A stretch of 64,000 nucleotides of DNA from DASSKA01 sp963839365 (GTDB lineage Bacteria > Actinomycetota > Actinomycetes > Propionibacteriales > Nocardioidaceae), in contig CAWIUT010000001.1 of the NCBI GenBank assembly GCA_963839365.1, positions 1,578,764-1,642,763 of the forward strand, given 5' to 3'. Within the stretch, counting starts at the first letter, position 1; every line of letters starts with the position of its first letter. Positions 17,234 through 27,146 of the stretch are shown here, piece after piece. The position numbers and the translations under genes are program-made. The notes beneath the pieces were generated by a model. That model saw nothing but the letters and a program-made list of their open reading frames with translations. It did not search any database and was not told the origin of the DNA.

Positions 17234-17275
17234 TGTCAGACGGGCACCCGCCTGTAGCCGGGCAGGAGCCTGACA
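17234..17275 (+). terminator. Candidate terminator between convergent genes
   Basis: TGTCAG at 17234-17239 is inverted at 17270-17275, enclosing a further CCTG/CAGG and CCCG/CGGG stem. The element fills the 59-base gap between the convergent acyl-CoA ligase and peptidase genes. Confidence 0.4.
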
Positions 17276-17285
17276 CCGGGGCGGT

Positions 17286-19247
17286 TCAGCGCGAGAGGGC
17301 GTCCCGGAGGAAGCGGTAGGACAGCGCGTAGGTGTGCGCCGTCTGGGCGTTCGTCGCGCCGGCCCCGTGGCCGCCCTCGATGCTCTCGTAGTACCTGACG
17401 TCCTTGCCGGCCGTGAGCATCTTCGCGGCGAGCTTGCGCGCGTGCCCGGGGTGCACCCTGTCGTCGCGGGTCGTCGTCCAGATGAACGTCGGCGGGTGCT
17501 CCCGGTGCTCGTCGAACAGGTGGTACGGCGAGAAGGTGCGGATGAACTCCCAGTCGCCGGGATCGGCCGGGTCGCCGTACTCCTCCATCCACGAGGCCCC
17601 CGCCAGCAGCAGGTGGTAGCGCTGCATGTCGAGCAGCGGGACCTGGATGACGAGCGCGCCGAACAGGTCCGGGTAGGTCGTGAGCATGTTGCCGACCAGC
17701 AGGCCTCCGTTGCTGCCGCCCATGGCGCCGAGGCGCGCAGGCGTGGTGACCTTGCGGTCCGCGAGGTCACGCGCGACGGCCGCGAGGTCCTCGTAGGCGC
17801 GGTGCCGGTTCTCGCGCAGCGCCGCATCGTGCCAGCGGGGGCCGTACTCGCCGCCACCGCGGATGTTCGCCAGCACGTAGACGCCGCCGGACGCCAGCCA
17901 GCCGCGGCCCAGGAGCCCTGAGTACGACGGGGTGAGGGACACCTCGAAGCCGCCGTAGCCGTACAGCAGGGTGGGCGCGCTCCCGTCGAACGAGAGGTCG
18001 TGGGGCCGCACCAGGAAGTACGGCACCCGGGTCCCGTCGTCGCTGGTGGCGAAGTGCTGCTCGATCACGTGGCTGGAGGCGTCGAAGAACGCCGGCGCCG
18101 CCTTGAGCCGTTCCGGCTCCTTCCCCGCTGCGACGTCGGAGACCAGCGCCAGGGTCGTGGGTGCGAGGAAGTCCGACGAGGTCTGCCACAGGTCGTCGCT
18201 CTCGCGGGGGTCGACCGCGCCCACGGCGACGGTGCCGAACTCCGGCGTGCCGGGCAGCTCTTGACGGGTCCAGCCGCCCGCCCCGGGCGTGAGCACGCTC
18301 AGCCGGCTCTTCACGTCCTCGAGCACGTTGAGAACCAGGTGCGAGCGGGTCCAGGTCGCGTCCTCGAGCGAGGAGCGCTCGGTCGGCTCGAACAGCACCT
18401 CCAGGTCCCGGTCGCCGGCGAGGAACGCGTCCAGCCCGGTGCCGAGCAGCGCGCCGGCCGGGTACGTCGCACCGCCGACCGTCCAGGGGGCGCGCAGCCG
18501 CAGCGTCACCCACTCCCGGTGCACCGACTTGTCCGCGGAGTCGGGTGCCTCGATCTTCCTCAGCTGCGCACCCTCGCGCAGGAACAGCTCGTGACTGAAG
18601 AAGCTGGTGTACCGGTAGATCATGTCGCGCTCGAAGCCCGGCGTCTGGTCATGCATCATCCCGACGGCCATGTCCCCGGGCTCGCCCTCGAAGACGGTGA
18701 CGGCCTCGTCCATCGGGGTGCCGCGGTGCCACTCCTTGACCACGCGCGGGTAGCCGGAGCTGGTCATCGACCCCTCGCCGAAGTCGGTGGCCACGAGCAC
18801 CCGGTCGCGGTCGGCCCAGACCATCGTGCCCTTGGCCTCCGGGCGGACGAACCCGTCCTCGACCCAGGTGCCGTCCGTCAGGTCCAGCTCGCGGGTCACG
18901 TCGGCGTCGGCGCCGCCGCGGGACAGCGCCACGAGGCAGCGGTCGCGGTCCGGGAGCAGGAGGCTCGCGCCGTGCCACACCCAGCGCTCGTCCTCCTCGG
19001 CGGACAGCGCGTCGAGGTCGAGGACGGTCTCCCACTGCGGTTCGTCGGTGCGGTAGGACGCAAGCGTCGTGCGTCGCCAGATGCCGAGCTCGTGCGAGGC
19101 GTCCTGCCAGAAGTTGTAGAGCCAGTCTCCGGCCTTCCGCACGAACGGGATGTTGTCGTCGGTGCGGGCGTTCTGCTCGCGGACCCAGGCCAGCTGCTCG
19201 TCGCCGAGGACGTCCTCGAGCCACAGGTGCGGGTCGTCGTGCGCCAT
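17286..19247 (-). CDS. Prolyl oligopeptidase family serine peptidase (S9A)
   Basis: The 653-residue protein begins with the S9A hallmark DPHLWLEDVLGDEQLAWVREQN. It has a beta-propeller gating domain in the middle and a C-terminal alpha/beta-hydrolase domain. The nucleophile Ser512 sits in GGSNGG. Asp is expected in TTRDDRVHPGHA and the catalytic His in ESIEGGHGAGA. It would cut short peptides, usually after proline. No signal peptide is visible, so it is probably cytoplasmic. ATG at 19247 has a GGGAGG just upstream; longer in-frame starts exist but precede the conserved N-terminus by poorly conserved sequence. Confidence 0.92.
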   Translation of the reverse strand: MAHDDPHLWLEDVLGDEQLAWVREQNARTDDNIPFVRKAGDWLYNFWQDASHELGIWRRTTLASYRTDEPQWETVLDLDALSAEEDERWVWHGASLLLPDRDRCLVALSRGGADADVTRELDLTDGTWVEDGFVRPEAKGTMVWADRDRVLVATDFGEGSMTSSGYPRVVKEWHRGTPMDEAVTVFEGEPGDMAVGMMHDQTPGFERDMIYRYTSFFSHELFLREGAQLRKIEAPDSADKSVHREWVTLRLRAPWTVGGATYPAGALLGTGLDAFLAGDRDLEVLFEPTERSSLEDATWTRSHLVLNVLEDVKSRLSVLTPGAGGWTRQELPGTPEFGTVAVGAVDPRESDDLWQTSSDFLAPTTLALVSDVAAGKEPERLKAAPAFFDASSHVIEQHFATSDDGTRVPYFLVRPHDLSFDGSAPTLLYGYGGFEVSLTPSYSGLLGRGWLASGGVYVLANIRGGGEYGPRWHDAALRENRHRAYEDLAAVARDLADRKVTTPARLGAMGGSNGGLLVGNMLTTYPDLFGALVIQVPLLDMQRYHLLLAGASWMEEYGDPADPGDWEFIRTFSPYHLFDEHREHPPTFIWTTTRDDRVHPGHARKLAAKMLTAGKDVRYYESIEGGHGAGATNAQTAHTYALSYRFLRDALSR

Positions 19248-19392
19248 GCTGCCTCCCGGCGAGCGGATGTCGGTGTGGGCCGCGGCCATGCTAGGCAGAC
19301 CCTCCCCGGGGCCGGGCTGCGGACCGTCGCACCGGAGGCGGTCCCTAGACTTGGGGGTGCCTTCCACTGACCCGACTCCTGAAGGAGCCCCC

Positions 19393-19692
19393 GTGGCCCG
19401 TGTCGTCGTCGACGTCATGCTCAAGCCGGAGATCCTCGACCCGCAGGGCAAGGCCGTGCAGGGTGCCCTGCCCCGGCTGGGCTTCGAGGGCATCAGCGAC
19501 GTGCGCCAGGGCAAGCGCTTCGAGCTCGAGCTGGACGGCGAGCTCACCGAGCAGCGGCTCGCGCAGGTGCGCGAGATCGCCGAGAGGCTGCTGTCCAACC
19601 CGGTGATCGAGGACTTCAGCGTTCACGTGGAAGGGGTTCACGCGGAGGGGGTTCACGCGGACCGGCCGCACGGGGACGAGGCCGGGGCGTGA
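19393..19692 (+). CDS. purS: FGAM synthase subunit PurS
   Basis: The 99-residue protein is the small structural subunit of the PurSQL formylglycinamidine ribonucleotide synthase, bridging glutaminase PurQ and synthase PurL for ammonia transfer. The core ARVVVDVMLKPEILDPQGKA and the VRQGKRFELEL segment are typical. The family is usually about 80 residues. The extra C-terminus contains a tandem repeat VHVEG-VHAEG-VHADR and an acidic end. GTG at 19393 follows GAAGGAG with 5-nt spacing; a TAGACT -10 box lies near 19347. Its TGA overlaps the GTG of purQ by 4 bases. Confidence 0.95.
   Translation: MARVVVDVMLKPEILDPQGKAVQGALPRLGFEGISDVRQGKRFELELDGELTEQRLAQVREIAERLLSNPVIEDFSVHVEGVHAEGVHADRPHGDEAGA
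19621..19665 (+). repeat. Three tandem 15-bp repeats at the 3' end of purS
   Basis: Units at 19621-19635, 19636-19650 and 19651-19665 share GTTCACGnGGA and encode VHVEG, VHAEG and VHADR. The third copy has diverged in its last bases. They extend PurS beyond its usual length without shifting frame. Confidence 0.85.
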
Positions 19693-20354
19693 AGGTCGGC
19701 GTCGTCACCTTTCCCGGCTCGCTCAACGACGTCGACGCCCGGCGCGCCGTCACCCTCGCCGGCCACGAAGCGGTCGCGCTCTGGCACGGCGACCACGACC
19801 TGCGCGGGGTCGAGGCGGTGATCCTGCCCGGTGGGTTCTCCTACGGCGACTACCTGCGCTGCGGGGCGATCTCCCGGTTCGCTCCGGTGATGACCGAGGT
19901 GGTCGCGGCCGCGCAGCGCGGCATGCCGGTGCTCGGCATCTGCAACGGCTTCCAGGTCCTGTGCGAGTCCCACCTGCTGCCGGGCGCGTTGATCCGCAAC
20001 AACCACCAGAAGTTCGTCTGCCGCGACCAGCGGCTTCGGGTGGAGAGCAGCACGACCCCGTGGACCTCGTCGTACGACGAGGGCGCCGAGATCACCGTCG
20101 TGCTGAAGAACGGCGAAGGCAGCTACGTCGCCGACGAGCAGACCCTGGACATGCTGGAGGCCGAGGGGCGGGTGGTGGTGCGCTACCTGGACCTCAACCC
20201 GAACGGGTCGCTGCGCGACATCGCCGGAATCGCCAACGACCGCGGCAACGTGGTCGGGCTGATGCCGCACCCCGAGCACGCGGTGGAGACCCTGTGCGGC
20301 CCCGGCGCCGACGGGCTCGGCTTCTTCACCTCGCTGCTCGCGCCCGTCGGCTGA
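19689..20354 (+). CDS. purQ: FGAM synthase glutaminase subunit PurQ
   Basis: The 221-residue class I glutamine amidotransferase releases ammonia from glutamine for PurL. The nucleophile Cys85 lies in VLGICNGFQVL, and the His-Glu pair in LMPHPEHAVE near residues 193-200. The N-terminal KVGVVTFPGSLND and GGFSYGDYLRCGAI segments are standard. The GTG start overlaps the purS stop in GTGA, indicating translational coupling. A tandem repeat array and a hairpin follow the stop. Confidence 0.97.
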   Translation: MKVGVVTFPGSLNDVDARRAVTLAGHEAVALWHGDHDLRGVEAVILPGGFSYGDYLRCGAISRFAPVMTEVVAAAQRGMPVLGICNGFQVLCESHLLPGALIRNNHQKFVCRDQRLRVESSTTPWTSSYDEGAEITVVLKNGEGSYVADEQTLDMLEAEGRVVVRYLDLNPNGSLRDIAGIANDRGNVVGLMPHPEHAVETLCGPGADGLGFFTSLLAPVG

Positions 20355-20373
20355 CACCGGCTCGTCTTGCACC

Positions 20374-20450
20374 TGGACCCCGGGATTGGACCCCGGGATT
20401 GGACCCCGGGGATTGGACCCCGGGATTGGACCCCGGGGATTGGACCCCGA
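20374..20450 (+). repeat. Six tandem 13/14-bp repeats after purQ
   Basis: Six units beginning TGGACCCC start at 20374, 20387, 20400, 20414, 20427 and 20441. Most of the unit is TGGACCCCGGGAT, with an extra G in two copies. There are no unique spacers, so this is not a CRISPR. The CCCGGG core is itself palindromic. The array lies between the purQ stop and the next hairpin, outside any gene. Confidence 0.9.
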
Positions 20451-20476
20451 GAGGCCCCAGGTGGGTACGGGGCCTC
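20451..20476 (+). terminator. Hairpin between purQ and the phosphoesterase gene
   Basis: GAGGCCCC at 20451-20458 pairs perfectly with GGGGCCTC at 20469-20476 around a 10-nt loop. It sits between convergent genes and could stop transcription from both sides. Confidence 0.5.
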
Positions 20477-20488
20477 CCGGGGCGTCTG

Positions 20489-21802
20489 TCACCGGGCCCC
20501 GCGCTCCACCCTCGCGACGAGGTGCCGGGCCTGCTTCGCGACCGGGATCGCCTGCGCGTCGCCGCCGCGGTGACCGCGCTCGGCCCGCTCGAGCATGCCC
20601 CGGATCCGGTGCGCCAGCCGGTCCCGCTGCCGCAGCCAGCCCCGCAGCTCACGCTGGGTGCGGCGGTAGACCGCGTCGTGGCCCGACGAACCGCTGGCCA
20701 GCCCCTCGGTGGAGAGCTTCAGGGTGGCCCGGGAGAGCCGCCCGAACGGTGCGTCGAGCTGCTTGTAGACCCGGCCGAGCACCACCCAGCGCCACTTCGA
20801 GCCCGACAGGATGCGCGGCAGCGCACGCCGGTTCAGCATCTCGACGAGGGTCCGGCCGTCGTGGGCGTAGTCGTCGCGCAGGCCCAGCAGGGTCATCATG
20901 GTCGGCCGCACGTCGGTGTGGTCGGACCAGATGCGGTGCACCCTGCCCAGGTGCTTGACGCCGGGGCCGGCGAAGCCGACCCAGGTGCTGGCGATGTCCG
21001 GCTGCCCCTTCGCGCACGTCGACGAGCCGCGGGCGCAGTGCACCGCGAACCCGACGAAGTCGGCCTGCGCCTTGGTCGGGTCGCTCCTTGCCTCGTTCCA
21101 CTGCGGGGAGCCCTCGCCGAACACCTTGGTCATGTCGCCGGTGGGACCGGTGCCGGTGTTCTCCAGCACGGTGTTGACCATGCCCGCCGCGCCCACATCA
21201 CAGCCGGCCCGGGTGAACGGCACCCAGGGCGCCGGGGGCTGGGTGCCCTGGGCGTCCACCATGTTCGGTACGCCGGGGGCCGCCGGGTCGGTCCAGTAGC
21301 CGAAGGAGCTCTTGAAGTCCCACTGCCCGTTCTCGTAGCGGGCGTAGCTGTTGCTGACCGTCTGGCCGTGCCGGTCCGGGTAGGCCCCGGTGAGCGTCGA
21401 CAAGATGCCGCCGGCGGTGTGCGAGATCAGCACCGTGTGGTCGTTGGAGACCAGCGTGCCGTTGCGCTTCATGAAGCCCAGCAGGTGCGGCATCTGCTGC
21501 AGGTCCGACTTCACGTGGGGCATGTCCCGCCGCAGGTGGACGTTGTCGAACTGCACGTAGATCACGTGCTTGACCCGGCCCTGCCTGCCCATCACGCAGC
21601 GGTCGCGCGGGGCTGCCTGAGGAGCTGCCTGGTCCGGGCGGGACGAGCGGTGCGAGGTACCGGTGCTCGCGGCTGCGGAGGTGGTGGTGGCGCCGAGCAG
21701 TGTTGTCACGGCGGCTGCGCCGGCCAGTGCGGCGGTGAGGGCGGCGGTCAGGGCGGCGGTGAGGGCGGAGGGGCCGGTGCCCGCCGGTGTACCGAGCTTC
21801 AT
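20489..21802 (-). CDS. Secreted alkaline-phosphatase-like/sulfatase-fold protein
   Basis: The 437-residue protein has an N-terminal signal peptide (about residues 1-45) whose hydrophobic part is made of repeated ALTA units, then Ala/Ser-rich spacer. The body has alkaline-phosphatase superfamily features: VIYVQFDNVHLRRD with a candidate metal Asp. THTAGGILSTLTGAYPDRHG follows the same order as the nucleophile/His region of nucleotide pyrophosphatases, and SDHTDVRPTMMTLLGL holds the late Asp-His metal motif. It probably hydrolyses a phosphate or sulfate ester outside the cell. The catalytic nucleophile is not certain. The basic C-terminal tail of about 100 residues, rich in Arg, is an extra region. 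Confidence 0.75.
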   Translation of the reverse strand: MKLGTPAGTGPSALTAALTAALTAALAGAAAVTTLLGATTTSAAASTGTSHRSSRPDQAAPQAAPRDRCVMGRQGRVKHVIYVQFDNVHLRRDMPHVKSDLQQMPHLLGFMKRNGTLVSNDHTVLISHTAGGILSTLTGAYPDRHGQTVSNSYARYENGQWDFKSSFGYWTDPAAPGVPNMVDAQGTQPPAPWVPFTRAGCDVGAAGMVNTVLENTGTGPTGDMTKVFGEGSPQWNEARSDPTKAQADFVGFAVHCARGSSTCAKGQPDIASTWVGFAGPGVKHLGRVHRIWSDHTDVRPTMMTLLGLRDDYAHDGRTLVEMLNRRALPRILSGSKWRWVVLGRVYKQLDAPFGRLSRATLKLSTEGLASGSSGHDAVYRRTQRELRGWLRQRDRLAHRIRGMLERAERGHRGGDAQAIPVAKQARHLVARVERGAR

Positions 21803-21996
21803 GTCTCTCCCCGTGCGTGGGCCGACGGGTGACCCGCCGACCGAGACTGGCTGGTGATTTCACACGCTAGACCGGTTCGCGACCTTTGGGAACAGTCAAC
21901 CGTCTGGGGGACATCCGCGCGGTTCACGGCATCCTGCTCAGGGGCAGCAACGGCCCGACGACCAGGTGGTGGGTGACGCCCTGGCGCGCCCCGGCG

Positions 21997-22998
21997 TCAG
22001 GCGGAGTAGGCCTTCGCGACCAGCTCGTAGGACAGCCTCCGCTCGGCGGGGTCGTGCACCTGGGTGGTGATGATCAGCTCGTCGGCGTCCGCCTCGCGAC
22101 GGCGGCGCTCCAGGTCGTCGTGGACCTGCTCGGGGGTGCCGACGGAGATGAACCGGCGCCGAGCGGCAGCGGCCTCCCGCTCCTGGTCGGTCCACGGGTG
22201 GGCCGCAGCCTCCTCCGGCGTGGGGACCGGGCCGGGCCGGTTCTGCCGCAGCCGCAAGGTGGCCAGGTCGTTGGCGAGCGCGAGCTCCTCGGCACGTTCC
22301 GCGGTCTGTGCCGCGATCGCTGCCACACCGAGCAGGACCCTCGGCTCCGCGAGCCGCGTCGACGGCTCGAACCGCTCGCGGTACATCCGCACCGCCTCGC
22401 CCGGGTCGGCGGAGCCGAAGTGCCCGGCGAACGCGAAGCCGGTGCCGAACGTGGCGGCCGCCTGGCCGCCGTACAGGCTGGAGCCGAGGATCCACAGCGG
22501 CGGCAGGGGCACGTCGTCGGGGATCGCGGTCAGCGGCTTGAAGGGGTGGTCGTCGGGGAAGCCGTCGACGTAGGCGAGCATCTCGGCGAGCTGCTGCGGG
22601 AAGTCGTCGGGCTCGACCCGGCCGCGGCGAAGGGCGAACGCGGTGAGCTGGTCGGTGCCGGGTGCGCGGCCGATGCCGAGGTCGATCCGCCCCCGGTGCA
22701 GGCCTTCGAGGACCCGGAAGCTCTCGGCCACCGCGAGCGGGGCGTGGTTGGGCAGCATCATCCCGCCGCTGCCCACCCGGATCGTGCTGGTGTGCGCGGC
22801 GACGGTGGCGATCATCACCATCGGCGCACTGCTGGCGACGCTGGGGATGTTGTGGTGCTCGGCCAGCCAGTACCGGTGGTAGCCGAACGACTCGGCCGCC
22901 TGCGCCAGCGCGACCGTGTCGTGCAGCGCGGACGACGGCGGCCGCCCCGCGGGGATCGGGGACAGGTCGAGGACGGACAGCGGCACGGAGGTAGTCAC
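21997..22998 (-). CDS. LLM-class flavin-dependent oxidoreductase
   Basis: The 333-residue protein is of the bacterial luciferase-like monooxygenase family: N-terminal PLSVLDLSPIPAG, then FGYHRYWLAEHHNIPSVASS (the WLAEHHN motif) and GSGGMMLPNHAPLAVAE. GRIDLGIGRAPGTD follows, all typical of the YhbW/MsnO subgroup. It should bind FMN or F420 reduced by a partner; the substrate is unknown. GTG at 22998 is used; the VTTSVPLSVLDL start is typical. It is divergent from a DUF488 gene with 55 bases between starts. Confidence 0.9.
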   Translation of the reverse strand: MTTSVPLSVLDLSPIPAGRPPSSALHDTVALAQAAESFGYHRYWLAEHHNIPSVASSAPMVMIATVAAHTSTIRVGSGGMMLPNHAPLAVAESFRVLEGLHRGRIDLGIGRAPGTDQLTAFALRRGRVEPDDFPQQLAEMLAYVDGFPDDHPFKPLTAIPDDVPLPPLWILGSSLYGGQAAATFGTGFAFAGHFGSADPGEAVRMYRERFEPSTRLAEPRVLLGVAAIAAQTAERAEELALANDLATLRLRQNRPGPVPTPEEAAAHPWTDQEREAAAARRRFISVGTPEQVHDDLERRRREADADELIITTQVHDPAERRLSYELVAKAYSA

Positions 22999-23040
22999 GT
23001 TCGTCCGCAACGTCCCGGGGGGTCGAGGGATTCCCGGCGG

Positions 23041-23046
23041 TAGCCT
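23041..23046 (+). promoter_or_regulatory. -10 box of the DUF488 gene
   Basis: TAGCCT lies 7 nt before the GTG at 23054, fitting a leaderless start. The region is the divergent promoter of the flavin oxidoreductase and the DUF488 gene. Confidence 0.45.
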
Positions 23047-23053
23047 CGGCCGC

Positions 23054-23413
23054 GTGGGCGAGGTGAGCGTGCAGCGCGTCAGGGAGTACGTCGCACAGGG
23101 CGGCCGGCCGGGCTGCGCGGCGTTCCTCGTCGACCGGGTCTGGCCCCGCGGACTCGCCAAGAACGACCTCGACGCGGACTGGGTCAAGGACGTGGCGCCG
23201 AGCACCCAGCTGCGCAAGTGGTTCGGCCACGACCCACAACGGTGGCAGGAGTTCCGGAAGCGCTACCGCGCCGAGCTCGACGAACGTTCGGACGCGGCCG
23301 TGCCCCTGCTGGAGGCGTCACGACACCGGGAGGTGCTGCTCCTCTTCGACGCCAAGGACACCGAGCACAACCAGGCCGTCGTGCTCGCCGAATGGCTGCG
23401 CGAGCACGCCTGA
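23054..23413 (+). CDS. DUF488 family protein
   Basis: The 119-residue protein matches DUF488 as in E. coli YeaO: FLVDRVWPRGLAKNDLDAD at residues 25-43, LRKWFGHDPQRW, and LLFDAKDTEHNQAVVLAEWL at the C-terminus. The family is small, cytoplasmic and uncharacterised, often near stress or metal genes. The start is GTG with no ribosome-binding site but with a -10 box 7 nt upstream. PurL follows on the same strand 112 bases later. Confidence 0.88.
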   Translation: MGEVSVQRVREYVAQGGRPGCAAFLVDRVWPRGLAKNDLDADWVKDVAPSTQLRKWFGHDPQRWQEFRKRYRAELDERSDAAVPLLEASRHREVLLLFDAKDTEHNQAVVLAEWLREHA

Positions 23414-23525
23414 GCCCCCCCGGAGGATCACCGACCCGGCCGCCCCGGGCCGTGCCCGCCGCTCCGCGGCACCGCGATAGATTGGCCGCGCCCCTCCGCT
23501 CGACCGACCCGGAAGCCACGACTCG

Positions 23526-25811
<2,286 letters not shown>

Positions 25812-25827
25812 CCGGGACCGGGAGGCG

Positions 25828-27135
25828 TCAGCGGGCGCCGGCCTGCAGCTGCACCCAGGTGTCGGCGGCGACCACACCGGTGGTCACCATCCCCAGCGAC
25901 TTCTGGTAGCCGCCGACCGCGTCGGTGGTCGCCTGGTCGAACACCCCCGTGACGGACAGGCCATCCCCGTCCGCGGCGTTCAGTGCCCGTTGCACGCGTC
26001 GTACGGCGTCTCCGACCGACCCCCGCTTGAGCACCCGACGCCCGCCCGCCGAGAGCAGCGCGGTCCACGTGTCGGGTGTCATCCGCCCGGTGACCCGCAG
26101 GTGCCGCTGGCGCTGGAAGCTCCCGGTCGCCCGGACCGTGCGCCGGCCGAACCGGCCGGTGATGCGTCCGGGGGCGAAGCCGTGCTGCCGGAGCAGGCAC
26201 TGGGCCGCCTTGACCTGCGCGCCACGGGCGCCGCTGCCGAGCCGCTGGTAGCGGGCGAAGTCCACCCGCACGCCGCAGGTACGGCGCGGCGACGGCGCGA
26301 CGGAACCGTCCCCGAGGTCCATGAAGCTGCGGTCGATGAGGATCTGCACCCCGCCGTAGGTGGCCCGCTGGTTGAACCGGTACTGGTGGACGCGCTGGTG
26401 CGCGGCCCAGCTGCCGGCCCGGACCCGGGTGCGCCGGATCCAGGTGGTGGGGCGACCCCTGGCCGCGTACCAGATCTGGTCGGGCTGGGCGTACGAGCCG
26501 GGTGAGGCCCGGTCCGCGAAGTCCAGGGCCCAGATCGCCGCCTGGCCGTAGACGCCGGACACGAAGTGCAGCTGGTGCAGTCGTCTGGTCCACGCCGAGA
26601 GAAAGCTCAGCGCCGAGCGACGGCAGTCGTCGGAGTGGCCCAGGTCGAAGTTCTCCATGTCGTACCAGAGCGTGCTGTGCGCGGCGAAGCCCAGTCCCTT
26701 CGCGGCCTGCACGGCGCTGCCGGCCTCCCGACGACCCTGACGTCGTGCCGCCGCGTAGCCGCGCGCGCGCCTGGCTGAGATGGAGGCGGCGTACTGATCG
26801 GAGGCGCACGACGCCTGCGGTCCCACCCAGATCGGCAGCACCCGCCAGCCGCGCCTGCCCTGCCGTTGCACCCAGCCCGCGTCGAGGTACGGCTGGTCCT
26901 TGCAGAGCCGGTTGGCGCCGCCGATGTAGACCCCCACCCCCCAGAACGGTGAGCTGGACCGCCAGGCGTCCATGGCGGCGTCGGACGGCGCGCAGGAGGT
27001 GTCGAAGGCGAAACCGGTGATCGACCCTGGTGAGCGTCGCTCGGCGGCCTGCGCGGAGCAGGTGGTCAGCAGCACCACGCTGAGCAGGGCGAGGACAACC
27101 AGGCCCGTGCGAGCGCGGGCCGAACGCAACGACAT
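25828..27135 (-). CDS. Secreted DUF1906 glycoside-hydrolase-like protein with peptidoglycan-binding repeats
   Basis: The 435-residue protein has a signal peptide (residues 1-30, VVLALLSVVLLTTCSAQAA). A DUF1906 domain spans about 40-255; this family resembles TIM-barrel lysozyme-like hydrolases, with ITGFAFDTSCAPS at its start and TLWYDMENFD holding acidic residues. Two C-terminal PG_binding_1 modules follow (about 280-350 and 365-430, each ending in WTALL or WVQLQ). It probably works on or in the cell wall. The Cys in LTTCSAQ could also be read as a lipobox, but the spacing is poor. A TAGCGT -10 box lies 8 nt before the ATG. Confidence 0.85.
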   Translation of the reverse strand: MSLRSARARTGLVVLALLSVVLLTTCSAQAAERRSPGSITGFAFDTSCAPSDAAMDAWRSSSPFWGVGVYIGGANRLCKDQPYLDAGWVQRQGRRGWRVLPIWVGPQASCASDQYAASISARRARGYAAARRQGRREAGSAVQAAKGLGFAAHSTLWYDMENFDLGHSDDCRRSALSFLSAWTRRLHQLHFVSGVYGQAAIWALDFADRASPGSYAQPDQIWYAARGRPTTWIRRTRVRAGSWAAHQRVHQYRFNQRATYGGVQILIDRSFMDLGDGSVAPSPRRTCGVRVDFARYQRLGSGARGAQVKAAQCLLRQHGFAPGRITGRFGRRTVRATGSFQRQRHLRVTGRMTPDTWTALLSAGGRRVLKRGSVGDAVRRVQRALNAADGDGLSVTGVFDQATTDAVGGYQKSLGMVTTGVVAADTWVQLQAGAR

Positions 27136-27146
27136 GCCGCCTTACG

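Noticed and set aside
20374..20450. CRISPR-like array
   Set aside because: Units are tandem with no unique spacers and only 13-14 bp long.
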